Shown: one piece after another, positions 43,376 through 53,451 of the stretch
Position numbering within the stretch: the first letter of the stretch is position 1
Layout: each line of letters opens with the position of its first letter
From: Holophagales bacterium UBA5704
Lineage (GTDB): Bacteria; Acidobacteriota; Thermoanaerobaculia; Multivoradales; UBA5704
Direction: 5' to 3'
Assembly (NCBI GenBank): GCA_002420005.1
Contig: DIHE01000138.1
Location: 1 to 64,000 of the forward strand
DNA: 64,000 nt
Program-made: the position numbers and the translations under genes
The notes under the pieces: generated by a model
What the model was told of the DNA's origin: nothing
Seen by the model: the letters and a program-made list of their open reading frames with translations, nothing else
The model's database searches: none

Positions 43376-45747
43376 GCGGCACCTCCCTTGGCTGCCTGGA
43401 TCGCCCGCCAGACCTTCTCCGGGGTCGCCGGCATGTCGATGTGGGTGACGCCCAGCGGGGCCAGGGCGTCGAGGACGGCATTGATCACCGCGGGCGGCAC
43501 ACCGATCGCTCCGACCTCGCCGACGCCTTTGATGCCGATCGGATTGTGCGTGCAGGCGGTGACGTGGTTGCCCACCTTGAACAGCGGCAGGTCCGAGGCG
43601 CGCGGCATGCAATAGCTCATGTAACTGCCGGAGAGGAGCTGGCCGCCGGCATCGTAGACCGCCTCTTCGAGAAGCGCCTGGCCGATGCCCTGCGCCAGGC
43701 CGCCGTGCGCCTGGCCGTCGACGATCATCGGATTGATCACCACGCCGACGTCGTCGGCGATCGCCACGTCGGCGACCTCGACCACGCCGGTCTCCGGATC
43801 GATCTCCACCTCGACGCAGTGGCAGCCGCCGGGGAAGGTGAAGTTTTTCGGATCGTAGAAGGCGGAGTCTTCGAGCCCCGGCTCGACCGTGTCGATCGGG
43901 TAGTTGTGCGGCACGTAGGCGGTGAAGGCCACCTCGCCGAACGCTTTTTCCCGATCGGTGCCGACCACCCGGTATGTGCCGTCGGAGAACTCGATGTCGG
44001 CGACGTTCGCCTCCAGCAGATGGGCGGCGATCTTCTTGCCCTTCTCGACGATCTTGTCGATCGCCTTGACGATCGCCGAGCCGCCGACCGAGGCGGAACG
44101 CGAGCCGTAGGTGCCCATGCCGAACGGAATGCGATCGGTGTCGCCGTGCACGACCTCGACGTTGTCGAACGAGACACCGAGCTTTTCGACGACGAGCTGG
44201 GCGAAGGTGGTCTCGTGGCCCTGCCCGTGGCTGTGGGTGCCGGTGAACACGGTGACGCTGCCGGTGGGATGGACGCGCACCGTGGCCGCTTCATACAGCC
44301 CGGCCCGCGCGCCCAGGGCACCGACCAGGGCGGACGGCGCGATGCCGCACGCCTCGATGTAGGTGGAAAGGCCGAAGCCGCGGAGCTTCCCGCGTGCCGC
44401 GGCGGCCGCCTTGCGCTCGGCGAGGTGCGGATAGTCGATCGATTGGAGCGCGAGGTCGAGCGTCGCCGGATAGTCGCCGATGTCGTACTGCAAGGCGACC
44501 GGCGTCTGGTAGGGGAACTGGTTGGGCTGGATCAGGTTTTTGCGCCGGATCTCCACCCGGTCCATCCCCAGCTCGCGGGCGGCCTTGTCGACCAGCCGCT
44601 CCAGCAGGTAGGTGGCCTCCGGGCGTCCGGCGCCGCGCACGGCGTCCACCGCCACGGTGTGGGTGAAGACCGCCTTCACCTCGGCGTAGATGGCGGGGAT
44701 GACGTACGGGCCGGAGAGCAGGGTGGCATACAGGTAGGTCGGCACCGCGGGCGCGAATGTCGAGAGGTAGGCTCCCATGTTGGCCAGGGTGTGCACGCGC
44801 AAGCCGCGGAAGGTGCCGTCGGCGTTGAGCGCGAGCTCCGCACGGCTCACGTGGTCGCGGCCATGGGCGTCGGAGAGGAAGGACTCGCTGCGCTCGGCGG
44901 TCCACTTGACCGGCCGGCCGATCCGCTTGGAGGCCCAGAGCACCAGCAGCTCCTCGGCATAGTGGAAGATTTTCGAGCCGAAGCCGCCGCCGACGTCCGG
45001 CGCCACCACGCGCAGCTTGTGCTCCGGCACCTTGAGGGTGAAGGCGCCGAGCAGGAGCCGGGTGAGATGCGGGTTCTGCGACGTGGTGTAGAGCGTGTAG
45101 CGGTCGTCCGCCGTCTCATAGTGGCCGTTGGCGGCGCGCGGCTCGATGGCGTTGGGGATGATCCGGTTGTTCACCAGGTCGATCGAGACCACGTGGGCGG
45201 CGCCGGAGAACTGGCCGTCGGTCGCCGCGGCGTCTCCGATGTGCCAGTCGAAGCAGAGATTGCCCGCGGCCTCCTCCCACACGAGCGGCGCGCCGGCGGC
45301 CACCGCGTCCTTCAGGTGGGCCACGGCGGGCAGCGGGTCGTAGTCGATCTCGACGAGCTGCGCCGCGTCCTTGGCCCGGGCCTTGGAGTCGGCGATGACC
45401 ATCACGACCGGATCGCCGACGTGCCGCACCTTGCCGAGCGCGAGCGCCGGGTGGGGCGGCTCGACCATCGGGGAGTCGTCTTTGTTCTTGAGCTGCCAGC
45501 CGCAGGGGATGCCGCCGAGCCCGTCGGCGGCGACGTCCTCGCCGGTGAGCACCGCGATCACGCCGGGTGCCTGCCGGGCGCGCGCCGCGTCGATCGAGCG
45601 GATCGCCGCATGGGCGTAGGGGGAGCGGACGAGGACGGCCCAGGTCTGGCCGGGGAGGCTGAGATCGTCGGTGTAGCGGCCCTTGCCGAGGAGGAAGCGG
45701 CGGTCTTCGCGGCGCTTGACGGAGGCGCCCATTCCCTGGCCGGTCAT
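43372..45747 (-). CDS. coxL: CoxL-type molybdopterin large subunit (form II-like)
   Basis: 791 residues of the xanthine-oxidase family. Seen are GKGRYTDDLSLPGQ at the N terminus, VGGGFGSKIFHYAEEL, the active-site loop VRGAGRPEATYLLERL (~369) and the catalytic Glu in GVGEVGAIGVPPAV. The form I CO-dehydrogenase loop (AYRCSFR with Cys) is absent; the GAGR version is typical of form II or other aldehyde/carbon hydroxylases. It is therefore uncertain whether CO is the substrate. GGGAGGTGG lies just before the ATG at 45747, which overlaps coxS by 4 bp. Confidence 0.93.
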   Translation of the reverse strand: MTGQGMGASVKRREDRRFLLGKGRYTDDLSLPGQTWAVLVRSPYAHAAIRSIDAARARQAPGVIAVLTGEDVAADGLGGIPCGWQLKNKDDSPMVEPPHPALALGKVRHVGDPVVMVIADSKARAKDAAQLVEIDYDPLPAVAHLKDAVAAGAPLVWEEAAGNLCFDWHIGDAAATDGQFSGAAHVVSIDLVNNRIIPNAIEPRAANGHYETADDRYTLYTTSQNPHLTRLLLGAFTLKVPEHKLRVVAPDVGGGFGSKIFHYAEELLVLWASKRIGRPVKWTAERSESFLSDAHGRDHVSRAELALNADGTFRGLRVHTLANMGAYLSTFAPAVPTYLYATLLSGPYVIPAIYAEVKAVFTHTVAVDAVRGAGRPEATYLLERLVDKAARELGMDRVEIRRKNLIQPNQFPYQTPVALQYDIGDYPATLDLALQSIDYPHLAERKAAAAARGKLRGFGLSTYIEACGIAPSALVGALGARAGLYEAATVRVHPTGSVTVFTGTHSHGQGHETTFAQLVVEKLGVSFDNVEVVHGDTDRIPFGMGTYGSRSASVGGSAIVKAIDKIVEKGKKIAAHLLEANVADIEFSDGTYRVVGTDREKAFGEVAFTAYVPHNYPIDTVEPGLEDSAFYDPKNFTFPGGCHCVEVEIDPETGVVEVADVAIADDVGVVINPMIVDGQAHGGLAQGIGQALLEEAVYDAGGQLLSGSYMSYCMPRASDLPLFKVGNHVTACTHNPIGIKGVGEVGAIGVPPAVINAVLDALAPLGVTHIDMPATPEKVWRAIQAAKGGAA

Positions 45748-46223
45748 TGTCCACCTCCCTGCCGCATCGTGGCCGCCGCGCCGAGCACGGCCTGGACGAT
45801 GTTGTGGTAACCGGTGCAGCGGCAGAGGTTGCCCTCCAGCCAATGCCGCACCTCGCCCTCGCTCGGCTCCGGATGGCGCGCCACCAGCTCGCAGGCGCTC
45901 ATCACCATGCCGGGGGTGCAGAAACCGCACTGCAGGCCGTGGCACTGGTGGAAGGCCTCCTGCATCGGATGGAGCTTGCCGTCCGTCGCCAGACCTTCGA
46001 TCGTGGTCACCGCCGCGCCATCGGCCTCGACGGCCAGCAGGGTGCAGCTCTTGACCGATTTGCCGTCGACGTGGACCGTGCAGGCACCGCATTGGCTGGT
46101 GTCGCAGCCGACATGAGTGCCGGTCAGTCGCAGATGCTCGCGCAAAAGCTCCACCAGGAGCGTGCGCGGCTCGACGTCGACGACGTGCTGTGTTCCATTG
46201 ACGCGGAGTGAGATTGTGGCCAT
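45744..46223 (-). CDS. coxS: CoxS-type [2Fe-2S] small subunit
   Basis: 159 residues with both iron-sulfur motifs: CDTSQCGACTVHVDGKSVKSC for the plant-ferredoxin-type cluster and CGFCTPGMVM with CRCTGYHNIV for the second cluster. It passes electrons from the molybdenum site to FAD. It is the first gene of coxS-L-M-D and has GGGAGGTCT before the ATG. It is divergent from the hybrid kinase across 158 bp, which must hold the operon promoter. Confidence 0.94.
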   Translation of the reverse strand: MATISLRVNGTQHVVDVEPRTLLVELLREHLRLTGTHVGCDTSQCGACTVHVDGKSVKSCTLLAVEADGAAVTTIEGLATDGKLHPMQEAFHQCHGLQCGFCTPGMVMSACELVARHPEPSEGEVRHWLEGNLCRCTGYHNIVQAVLGAAATMRQGGGQ

Positions 46224-46333
46224 AGACCTCCCGTTGCCCGGATGAGCTGGTCCACCGGTTGTTGAAGGTGCCGATCTTATGCCGCGTCTCCGCGCGGTGC
46301 AAGGCTTCGATGCCGCGGTGCGGGAGGAAGTTG

Positions 46334-46339
46334 TACAAT
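46334..46339 (+). promoter_or_regulatory. Candidate -10 box of the hybrid kinase gene
   Basis: TACAAT in the context TTGTACAATG, 43 bp before the preferred GTG start. There is no clear -35. It supports choosing the GTG at 46382 over the upstream ATG at 46259, which would lie before the transcription start. Confidence 0.35.
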
Positions 46340-46381
46340 GCCTTGATCCAGAGAGACGGGCCGGGAAGAGAGGTGCGCCCA

Positions 46382-49036
46382 GTGGGCTCCGTGAGGAGAA
46401 TCGAAGCTCTGGCGGAAGCCGCCGAGATCTTGACCGGCTCGCAGCCGGTGTGGCGTCAGCTCTCTCTGCTGCTCGAGCACGCCCGTGCCCTCCTCGACCT
46501 CGACGAGCTCTGCGCCCTCGTCCGCGACCGGGCGGACGGGCGTCGGCTCACCCGTGCCACCCGGGCCTGGCGGCCCGGGACCGTCCCACCTTCGGAGGCG
46601 GAGGTGGTGGCTCTGGTCGCACCGCTGCTGGAGCTCTGGGATCGCGGCGCCCACGAGACGCTGTCGGCCGCGCCCGGGGTGGCGATCCCCGTCCGCGTCC
46701 ATGGCGCCGTGCTGGGCGCCCTCGTCGCCCACCCGGCCGGCGGAGCGGAGCCCTCCGGCGAGGACCGCGCGATTCTCCGGGCCTATGCCGCTCTGGGAGC
46801 CCCGCTGGTGGCTTCTCTCGGCCGCCAGGACGACCCCGTCCGCTCGCGTCTCGAACAGCTGTCCGAGATCGCCCGCATCGTCGGCTCCGGGGGCGACGCA
46901 CGGACGCTTCTCAACGAAGTCTGCCGCAAAACGGCGCTCCTGTGCGACGCGGATCGCTGCGCCGTCTTCCTGTGGAATGCCGACACCGGCGAGGTCACGC
47001 CGGCGACGTCGCAGATGGTCCGCCACCACGTGGATCCGGAGGAGTGGCAGAAATTCAAGCGCATGGGGCGGCGGCGCATCGGCAAGATGCCCTTCGTCGA
47101 CTCCGTCGCCCGCGCCCGCCGGCCGCTGACCCTCACCGACGCCCGGGGCTCGGACCACGTCGATCAGGAATGGGTCGTGGCGTTCGGTTTGAAGTCCGTC
47201 CTCGGCGTGCCGCTCATCTCCGGCGGCGAGGTGTTCGGTGTGCTGGTCCTGGACAATCCGTCCGATGGGAGGCCGTTCTCGCCCGAGGCCGTCGAGCTGG
47301 CGTCGTCGGCCTCCGACTATGTGGCGAGCGGCCTGGAGCGGGCCCTCCTGCTCGAAGAGACCGGGCTGCGCTTGAAGCGGACGCAGGCGAGCCTGGAGAT
47401 CGCCCGCGCCCTCGGCTCGGCCCGCGAGCTCAAGGCGACTCTCAACGAGATCGCGCAACTGGCCGCCGGAGCGTGCGCCATGGACCGCTGCTCGATCTAC
47501 CGCTGGCGCGAGGGGCGATTGAACCCGGTCACCTCGCAGTTTCGTGACGGGAGGGCCGACGAAGGGCTCTGGCGGCTGTTCAAGGGTCTCGGCGCGCTCA
47601 GGGTGGAGGAGTTCCCGGCCTTCGCCGAGACCGTCCGGGTGCGTACCCCGATCGTCATCAACGAGCCGGATTCCGAGCGGCTTCCCGTCGAGCTGCGGCC
47701 CCTCGGCCTGCGCGAGGTGCTGATGGTGCCGTTGATCCGGCAGGATGAGGTGATCGGTGTGATGGCGCTCGACAACGTGGGACCCCAGCTCCGTCCCGTC
47801 AAGGCGCTCCAGGTGGAGATGGCCACCACCATCGCGAGCCAGGTGGCGCTCGTCGTCGAGAACGCCTCCTTGCAGGAGGAGACCCGGCGGAGCCTGGTGG
47901 CGGCGCAGGCGGCCAGCCGCGCCAAGAGCGAGTTTCTGGCCAACGTGAGCCATGAGATCCGCACCCCTTTGAACGGGGTGATCGGCATGTCGGAGATCCT
48001 GGTCACCGCCGATCTGCCCGCCGACTTTCGCGAGCCCCTGGAGGTCATCAAAACCTCCGCGCAGACCCTGCGCGGCCTGATCGACAACGTCCTCGACCTG
48101 TCCAAGATCGAAGCGGGCCAGCTCTCGCTCGAACGGGTGGGTTTCGACCTCACCGATGTCCTCGACCAGGTGGTCCGCCTCCTTGCGCTGCCGGCGCAGG
48201 AGAAAGGCATCGAGCTGCGGCGGGAGATCGCTGCGGGGGCTCTCGGGCGGTACACCGGCGACGCCGCCCGCCTGCGCCAGATCCTGGTCAACCTGCTGGG
48301 CAACGGCGTCAAGTTCACCGCCGCGGGCACGGTCCTCCTGCAGGTCGAGCCGGCCGATCCCGCCGGCCGCGACGCCGCGCTGCGCTTCCTCATCCGGGAC
48401 ACCGGCATCGGCATCGCCCCGGAGGCCCAGGCGCAGCTCTTCCAGCCCTTCACCCAGGCGGACTCCTCGATCACCCGGCGCTATGGCGGCACCGGCCTGG
48501 GGCTCGCGATCACCCGCCGGTTGATCGAGCTGATGGGCGGGCGGATCGCCCTCTCCAGCACGCCGGGGGAAGGATCGACCTTCGAGCTCGTGCTGCCGTT
48601 CGACCGCGACCGGGATCTCCCCCAGGCCGCACCGGACGCCGACCTGAAGGGTCCGCAGGAGGCGCAGCGCTCCCGGTTCCGCATCCTCCTGGCGGACGAC
48701 AACGAGGTCAACCGGCTGGTCGCCGCACGACAGCTCGAGCTTCTCGGCTACCGATTCGCCGCGGTGGAAAACGGCGAGCAGGCGGTCCACGCCTTCGCCG
48801 CAGGCCGCTTTGATGCGGTGCTGATGGATTGCCGCATGCCGGTGATGGACGGGTATGAAGCGACCCGCCGGCTGCGTCTCCAGCTGGCGGGCCGCGACAT
48901 CCCGATCATCGCGGTCACCGCCTTCGCCCTCAAGGAAGACGCCGAGCGGTGCCTCGCCGCCGGCATGACCGACTATCTGTCGAAACCCTTCCAGATCTCC
49001 GACCTCGCGGCGGTGCTGGATCGGTGGTTGCTGTAG
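46382..49036 (+). CDS. GAF-domain hybrid histidine kinase / response regulator
   Basis: 884 residues from the preferred GTG. Two GAF domains (~158-320 and ~332-500) carry DADRCAVFLWNAD and AMDRCSIYRWREG. HisKA has SHEIRTPLNGVIGMSEIL (His ~523); HATPase has NLLGNGVKFT, DTGIGIAPEA and GGTGLGLAITRRLIELMGG; the receiver has ILLADDNEVNRLVAARQLEL and the phosphoacceptor in AVLMDCRMPVMDGYEA (~815). No membrane segment is evident, so the GAF domains are likely to bind a cytoplasmic ligand. GAGAGGTG lies ~8 nt before the GTG. No partner regulator or phosphotransfer protein is nearby. It is divergent from the cox operon and could regulate it; this is inference. Confidence 0.9.
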   Translation: MGSVRRIEALAEAAEILTGSQPVWRQLSLLLEHARALLDLDELCALVRDRADGRRLTRATRAWRPGTVPPSEAEVVALVAPLLELWDRGAHETLSAAPGVAIPVRVHGAVLGALVAHPAGGAEPSGEDRAILRAYAALGAPLVASLGRQDDPVRSRLEQLSEIARIVGSGGDARTLLNEVCRKTALLCDADRCAVFLWNADTGEVTPATSQMVRHHVDPEEWQKFKRMGRRRIGKMPFVDSVARARRPLTLTDARGSDHVDQEWVVAFGLKSVLGVPLISGGEVFGVLVLDNPSDGRPFSPEAVELASSASDYVASGLERALLLEETGLRLKRTQASLEIARALGSARELKATLNEIAQLAAGACAMDRCSIYRWREGRLNPVTSQFRDGRADEGLWRLFKGLGALRVEEFPAFAETVRVRTPIVINEPDSERLPVELRPLGLREVLMVPLIRQDEVIGVMALDNVGPQLRPVKALQVEMATTIASQVALVVENASLQEETRRSLVAAQAASRAKSEFLANVSHEIRTPLNGVIGMSEILVTADLPADFREPLEVIKTSAQTLRGLIDNVLDLSKIEAGQLSLERVGFDLTDVLDQVVRLLALPAQEKGIELRREIAAGALGRYTGDAARLRQILVNLLGNGVKFTAAGTVLLQVEPADPAGRDAALRFLIRDTGIGIAPEAQAQLFQPFTQADSSITRRYGGTGLGLAITRRLIELMGGRIALSSTPGEGSTFELVLPFDRDRDLPQAAPDADLKGPQEAQRSRFRILLADDNEVNRLVAARQLELLGYRFAAVENGEQAVHAFAAGRFDAVLMDCRMPVMDGYEATRRLRLQLAGRDIPIIAVTAFALKEDAERCLAAGMTDYLSKPFQISDLAAVLDRWLL

Positions 49037-49070
49037 GGATTCGCGCGTTCACAGCTTGCCGGAGGCACAC

Positions 49071-52000
49071 ATGGCTCGACCTCGCGTTCGGTCCTCCTTC
49101 GTCGCCGTCGTTCTCCTGCTGGCCGCTCCGGCGTTCGCCGATCCGGTCACGCTGCTCTCCGCGGCCGATCCCGGCCGGCTTTCCGGCTCTGCGGGTGGCC
49201 TGAGCGTCCCGGCCGGGATCAGCTCCGACGGCCGCTGGACCCTCTTCCTGAGCGGCGCCTCCAACCTGCTGGCGGGGATCGTCGATGCGAACGACGGCAT
49301 GGACGTCTTCCTCTACGATCGCCTCTCCGGCATGACCACTCTGGTCAGCCATGCGGCGGGTGATCCCACCACCGCCTCGAACGGGGTCGTCGAGGCCGCC
49401 GCGTTGAGCACCGACGGCCGCTTTGCAGCCTTTCTGAGCCGCGCCACGGATCTCGTCTCCGGCCAGGTGGACACCGCGGGCTCCGCGGACGTGTTCCTCT
49501 GGGATCGCCTCACCGGTGCGAGCACGCTGGTCAGCCATCTCGTGGCGCAGCCGGTCACCGCGGCCGGCGGTTGCCTGGGGAAACCCGGCTTGAGCGCCGA
49601 CGGCGCCTGGATCGTCTTCACCAGCGAAGCGGCGGGCCTGATGGCCGGCCAGAGCGAGACGCCGGCGGTCTCGGCCGACGTGTTCCTGTACAACCGCGCC
49701 GCCGGCTCCAACAGCCTGGTCTCTCATGCGGCGGGTGCGCCGGCCACCGCGGCCGGCGGGTCGCAGGCGGTGATCAGCGCCGATGGCGGCTGGATCGCCT
49801 TCCTGAGCGCCGCCACCAACCTCGTGGCCGGGCAGACCGGCCCGGCCGGGGTCTCCCCCCACGTCTTTCTGCACCAGCGCGCCACCGGCACGGCCACCCT
49901 GGTGAGCCACGCCGCCGGCGCACCGCTGACCGTCGCCAACCGGTTCTCGTTGTCCGCCGTGATCAGCCCGGACGGCCGGTGGGTCGCCTATCTCTCCGAA
50001 GCCACCGATCTGGTGGCCGGTCAGCTCGACACGAACTCCCTGGAAGATGCGTTTCTCTATGACCGGACGACCGGCGCGAGCACGCTCATCAGCCACACGC
50101 CGGGTGCACCGACGGTGGCCGGCAACTTCGCGGCCCGGGACCTCGGCGTGAGCGCCGACGGCCAGCTCGTCGTGTTCGCCAGCCGCGCCTCGGACCTGGT
50201 GGCGGGTGACACGAACCAGGCCTCGGACGTCTTCCTCCATACCACCGCGACCGGGACGAACACGCTGATCAGCCATGCCGTCTCCACCTCGGCCCCTGCC
50301 GCGGGAGACTCGGAGGTCCCGGTCTTTGCCGCGGATGCCTCCGGCGTCGTCTTTCGCAGCTCCGCCTACAACCTGGTCTCCGGCCAGGACGACGTCGTCT
50401 CCGTCCTCGGCTATGACCTGTTTCAATGGACGCGCGCGAGCGACACGGTGACCCTCCTCACGCAGGAGGACGGCGTGCCCTTGAGGGCGACGAACGCGCC
50501 GGTGAGCGATGCCTGGGTGAGCGGCGATGGCGCGTGGGTCGCGTTTTCCGGCACCTCCGAGCGGCTGGATGCCACGGTGGACGACGCCAACGGTGCGACC
50601 GACGCCTTTCTGTTCGACCGGTCGGCCGCAGAGATCTCTCTGCTCTCCGTGCGCCAAGGAGCGGCCTCGGCCACGGCGGGTGGTGCCGTCTCGGCCACGA
50701 CCTCGGCGTCCTTGAGCAACGACGGCCGCTGGATCGCCTTCACCAGCTCCGCTCCGAACCTGATGCCGGGCCTGGTGGACCTGAACAACGCCGAGGACGT
50801 CTTCCTCTACGACCGGATGCTCGGCACCCTGCTTCCGGTGAGTCATGCGGACCTTCTGCCGGTGACCGCGTCCGGCGCTTCGCGCGCTCCGTTGGTCAGT
50901 GCGGATGGTGGCACCGTGGTCTTTGAGAGCTACGCCGACAATCTGGTGAATCAGCAGTCGGTTTCCTCCCAGCTGCAGCTCTTTCTCTGGAGCCGGGGGA
51001 GCGCGTCGTCCGTCCTGGTGAGTCACACCGCAGGTTTCCCGGAGGCCGGCAGCGACTACGGCACGCTGGGGGACGGCCAATATGCGGTGAGCAGCGAGGG
51101 GCGCTTCGTGGCTTTCGCCAGCTCCGCAACCTCCATGGTCCCCGGGGAGAGCGAAGGCAATGCCGGTCCGGACATCTTCCTGTACGACCGGATGGACGGC
51201 TCCATCACCCTGGTGAGCCACGCCAGCGGATCGCCCACCCAGACCGCGAACGGCTTCTCCAGGTACCCGGTGATCAGTGGGGACGGCCGCTGGGTCGCGT
51301 ACACCAGCACGGCGCTGGATCTCGTCCCCTCCCAGGTCGGCGCCGGGGGGCTCTTCCTGTGGGACCGCCTGACGGGGACGAACGTGCGCATCGCCCGCCC
51401 GGCCGGCAACCCGCTGGCGTTGAGCGCCGACGGCCGGTACTTGGCGTTCACCAGCAGTGCCGGCAATCTCGTGCCGGGGCAGGTGGACACGAACGCAACG
51501 TCGGACGTCTTTCTCTGGGACCGGGTCGCCGGCACGTTCACCCTCGCGAGCCGTTCCAGCGCTTCCGCCACGACCACCGGCAACGGGTTTTCGATCCTCA
51601 CCTCGGCCTCGCCGGGAGCCCCGGCGCTGAGCGCCGACGGACGCCGGCTCCTCTTCCTCAGCGCCGCCACCGATCTCGTGCCGGGGCAGACCGACACCAA
51701 CGCGGCCCTCGACGTCTTCCTCTTCGATCGCGAGACGGCGTCCGTGACGTTGGTGAGCCGCGCCGCCGGGTCGGCGGTGGCGACCGCCGACCATGGATCG
51801 AGCGAGCCGGCCTTGAGCGCGGATGGCCGTTTCGCCGTGTTTCGCAGCAGCGGCGGCAATTTCGTCGCCGGCCAGGTCGATACCAACGGTGGCGACGATC
51901 TCTTCCTGTTCGACCGCGAGACCGGCACCGTCAAGCTTCTGACGCACCGCCCCGACTCGACGGTGACGGCCGGCCGGCTCCCCGCCGACGCTCTCCAAGT

Positions 52001-52490
52001 GGCACGGCTCAGCGGCGACGGTGCCTGGGTCGCCTTCACCAGCTCGTCTCCGGACCTGGTCGCGGCCGATCACGACGGCGTCGCCGACGCCTTCCTCGTG
52101 GCCGGCCTGCTGCCGCCGCGGGATTTCTTCACCGTCCCCTCGTGCCGGCTGCTCGACACCCGCCAACCCGGCCAAGGCCCCGCCCTCGGGTCCGGAACCG
52201 TGCGCACGTTCACCGTCACCGAACGCTGCGGAGTCCCTTTCACCGCCCGCGCTCTCGCGGTCAACGCGACCGTGGTGCAGCCGACCGGTGCGGGCTACGT
52301 GACGGCGCATCCCGGCGACGGCCCGGCCCCGCTGGCCAGCCTGGTCACCTTCGCGGCCGGTGCCTTGCGCTCCAACAACGCCGTTCTGGGCCTCGCCGCC
52401 GACGGCTCCGGCCGCCTGTCGTTCACCCCGCTCGTCACCGGTGCGGGGACCGTCCACCTGGTCATCGACGTCACCGGCTATTTCGAATGA
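49071..52490 (+). CDS. Exported PD40/TolB-type repeat protein with CRLLDTR domain
   Basis: 1139 residues with a signal peptide (SSFVAVVLLLAAPAFADP). About 13-15 copies of a ~65-75-residue unit fill residues ~30-1010, each with a phrase such as LSADGRWVAFLS, NLVAGQVDTN, DVFLYDR and LVSHAAG. They should form beta-propeller blades of the TolB/PD40 kind. The last ~120 residues (CRLLDTRQPGQGPALGSGTV to VIDVTGYFE) are a separate domain found on many exported Acidobacteriota proteins. Function is unknown; surface binding or scaffolding is plausible. GGAGG lies before the ATG at 49071. Confidence 0.82.
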   Translation: MARPRVRSSFVAVVLLLAAPAFADPVTLLSAADPGRLSGSAGGLSVPAGISSDGRWTLFLSGASNLLAGIVDANDGMDVFLYDRLSGMTTLVSHAAGDPTTASNGVVEAAALSTDGRFAAFLSRATDLVSGQVDTAGSADVFLWDRLTGASTLVSHLVAQPVTAAGGCLGKPGLSADGAWIVFTSEAAGLMAGQSETPAVSADVFLYNRAAGSNSLVSHAAGAPATAAGGSQAVISADGGWIAFLSAATNLVAGQTGPAGVSPHVFLHQRATGTATLVSHAAGAPLTVANRFSLSAVISPDGRWVAYLSEATDLVAGQLDTNSLEDAFLYDRTTGASTLISHTPGAPTVAGNFAARDLGVSADGQLVVFASRASDLVAGDTNQASDVFLHTTATGTNTLISHAVSTSAPAAGDSEVPVFAADASGVVFRSSAYNLVSGQDDVVSVLGYDLFQWTRASDTVTLLTQEDGVPLRATNAPVSDAWVSGDGAWVAFSGTSERLDATVDDANGATDAFLFDRSAAEISLLSVRQGAASATAGGAVSATTSASLSNDGRWIAFTSSAPNLMPGLVDLNNAEDVFLYDRMLGTLLPVSHADLLPVTASGASRAPLVSADGGTVVFESYADNLVNQQSVSSQLQLFLWSRGSASSVLVSHTAGFPEAGSDYGTLGDGQYAVSSEGRFVAFASSATSMVPGESEGNAGPDIFLYDRMDGSITLVSHASGSPTQTANGFSRYPVISGDGRWVAYTSTALDLVPSQVGAGGLFLWDRLTGTNVRIARPAGNPLALSADGRYLAFTSSAGNLVPGQVDTNATSDVFLWDRVAGTFTLASRSSASATTTGNGFSILTSASPGAPALSADGRRLLFLSAATDLVPGQTDTNAALDVFLFDRETASVTLVSRAAGSAVATADHGSSEPALSADGRFAVFRSSGGNFVAGQVDTNGGDDLFLFDRETGTVKLLTHRPDSTVTAGRLPADALQVARLSGDGAWVAFTSSSPDLVAADHDGVADAFLVAGLLPPRDFFTVPSCRLLDTRQPGQGPALGSGTVRTFTVTERCGVPFTARALAVNATVVQPTGAGYVTAHPGDGPAPLASLVTFAAGALRSNNAVLGLAADGSGRLSFTPLVTGAGTVHLVIDVTGYFE

Positions 52491-52581
52491 CGGCCGCCGT
52501 TACCTGATCACGTCTGCTGCCGCGGAACCTTGCGTCCGGTTCTCTCGTCCTGGAAGGGGACAGGAGAAGGAGGTTCCCGGC

Positions 52582-53451
52582 TTGCTGACCATCACAGGAC
52601 TTTCCAAAACCTACAGAAATGGCGTGCGCGCGCTGGATCGGGTGGACCTCTCGATCGGGCGCGGCTTGTTCGGGCTGCTCGGACCCAATGGGGCGGGCAA
52701 GTCGACGTTGATGCGCACTCTCGCGGCGTTGCAGGAGCCGGACGAGGGGACGATCGTTCTCGACGGGCTGGACGTCCTGGCCGCGCCGCAGGAGCTGCGG
52801 CGCCGGCTGGGTTATCTGCCGCAGGACTTCGGGGTCTACCCGGGGATCTCGGCGCTGCTCCTGCTCGATCATCTCGCGGTGCTCAAGGGGCTGCTCGACA
52901 AGAAGGCGCGCCGCGAGCAGGTGCTTGCGCTGCTCGATCTGACCAACCTCTACGCCGTGCGCGACAAGGCGGTGAGCACGTTCTCCGGCGGCATGAAGCA
53001 GCGGTTCGGCATCGCCCAGGCGCTGCTCGGGGCACCAAGCCTGATCGTGGTCGACGAGCCGACGGCGGGGCTCGATCCTGAGGAGCGCAGCCGCTTTCAC
53101 AATCTGCTCAGCGAAATCGGCGAGAACGCCGTGGTGCTCCTCTCCACCCACATCGTCGAAGATGTGAGCGATCTCTGTCCGCGGATGGCGATCCTCGCCG
53201 GGGGACGGGTCGTGCGCCAGGGGGAGCCGGCCGGGCTGATCGCGGAGCTCTACGGCCGGCTGTGGCGCAAGACGGTGCCGAAGCCGGCCGTCGCCGGGTA
53301 TCGCGCGGCGCACGACGTCCTCGCCGCACGCCTGTTCGCTGGTCAGGCCCAGGTCTACGTGCTGGCGGACGCGCCGCCGGAGGCGGGCTTCGAGCCGGCG
53401 CCGCCGGATCTCGAAGACGTCTATTTCTCCGCGCTGAGGCCCGTATGTTGA
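52582..53451 (+). CDS. ABC transporter ATP-binding protein
   Basis: 289 residues with Walker A LLGPNGAGKSTLMR, Q-loop LGYLPQDFG, signature FSGGMKQRFGIAQ, Walker B LIVVDEPTAGLDPE and switch His in LLSTHIVEDV. It starts at a TTG at 52582 preceded by a near-perfect AAGGAGGT with 8-nt spacing; the longer frame is a shadow. The stop overlaps the permease/M1 gene by 7 bp. The pair forms an export-type ABC system of the ABC-2 kind. The cargo is not known. Confidence 0.92.
   Translation: MLTITGLSKTYRNGVRALDRVDLSIGRGLFGLLGPNGAGKSTLMRTLAALQEPDEGTIVLDGLDVLAAPQELRRRLGYLPQDFGVYPGISALLLLDHLAVLKGLLDKKARREQVLALLDLTNLYAVRDKAVSTFSGGMKQRFGIAQALLGAPSLIVVDEPTAGLDPEERSRFHNLLSEIGENAVVLLSTHIVEDVSDLCPRMAILAGGRVVRQGEPAGLIAELYGRLWRKTVPKPAVAGYRAAHDVLAARLFAGQAQVYVLADAPPEAGFEPAPPDLEDVYFSALRPVC

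Noticed and set aside
48930..52457. 1175-codon open frame antisense to the propeller protein
   Set aside because: A by-product of high GC and repeated codons; low-complexity Arg/Gly/Ala/Glu translation, no domain, and the plus-strand gene has signal peptide and repeats.
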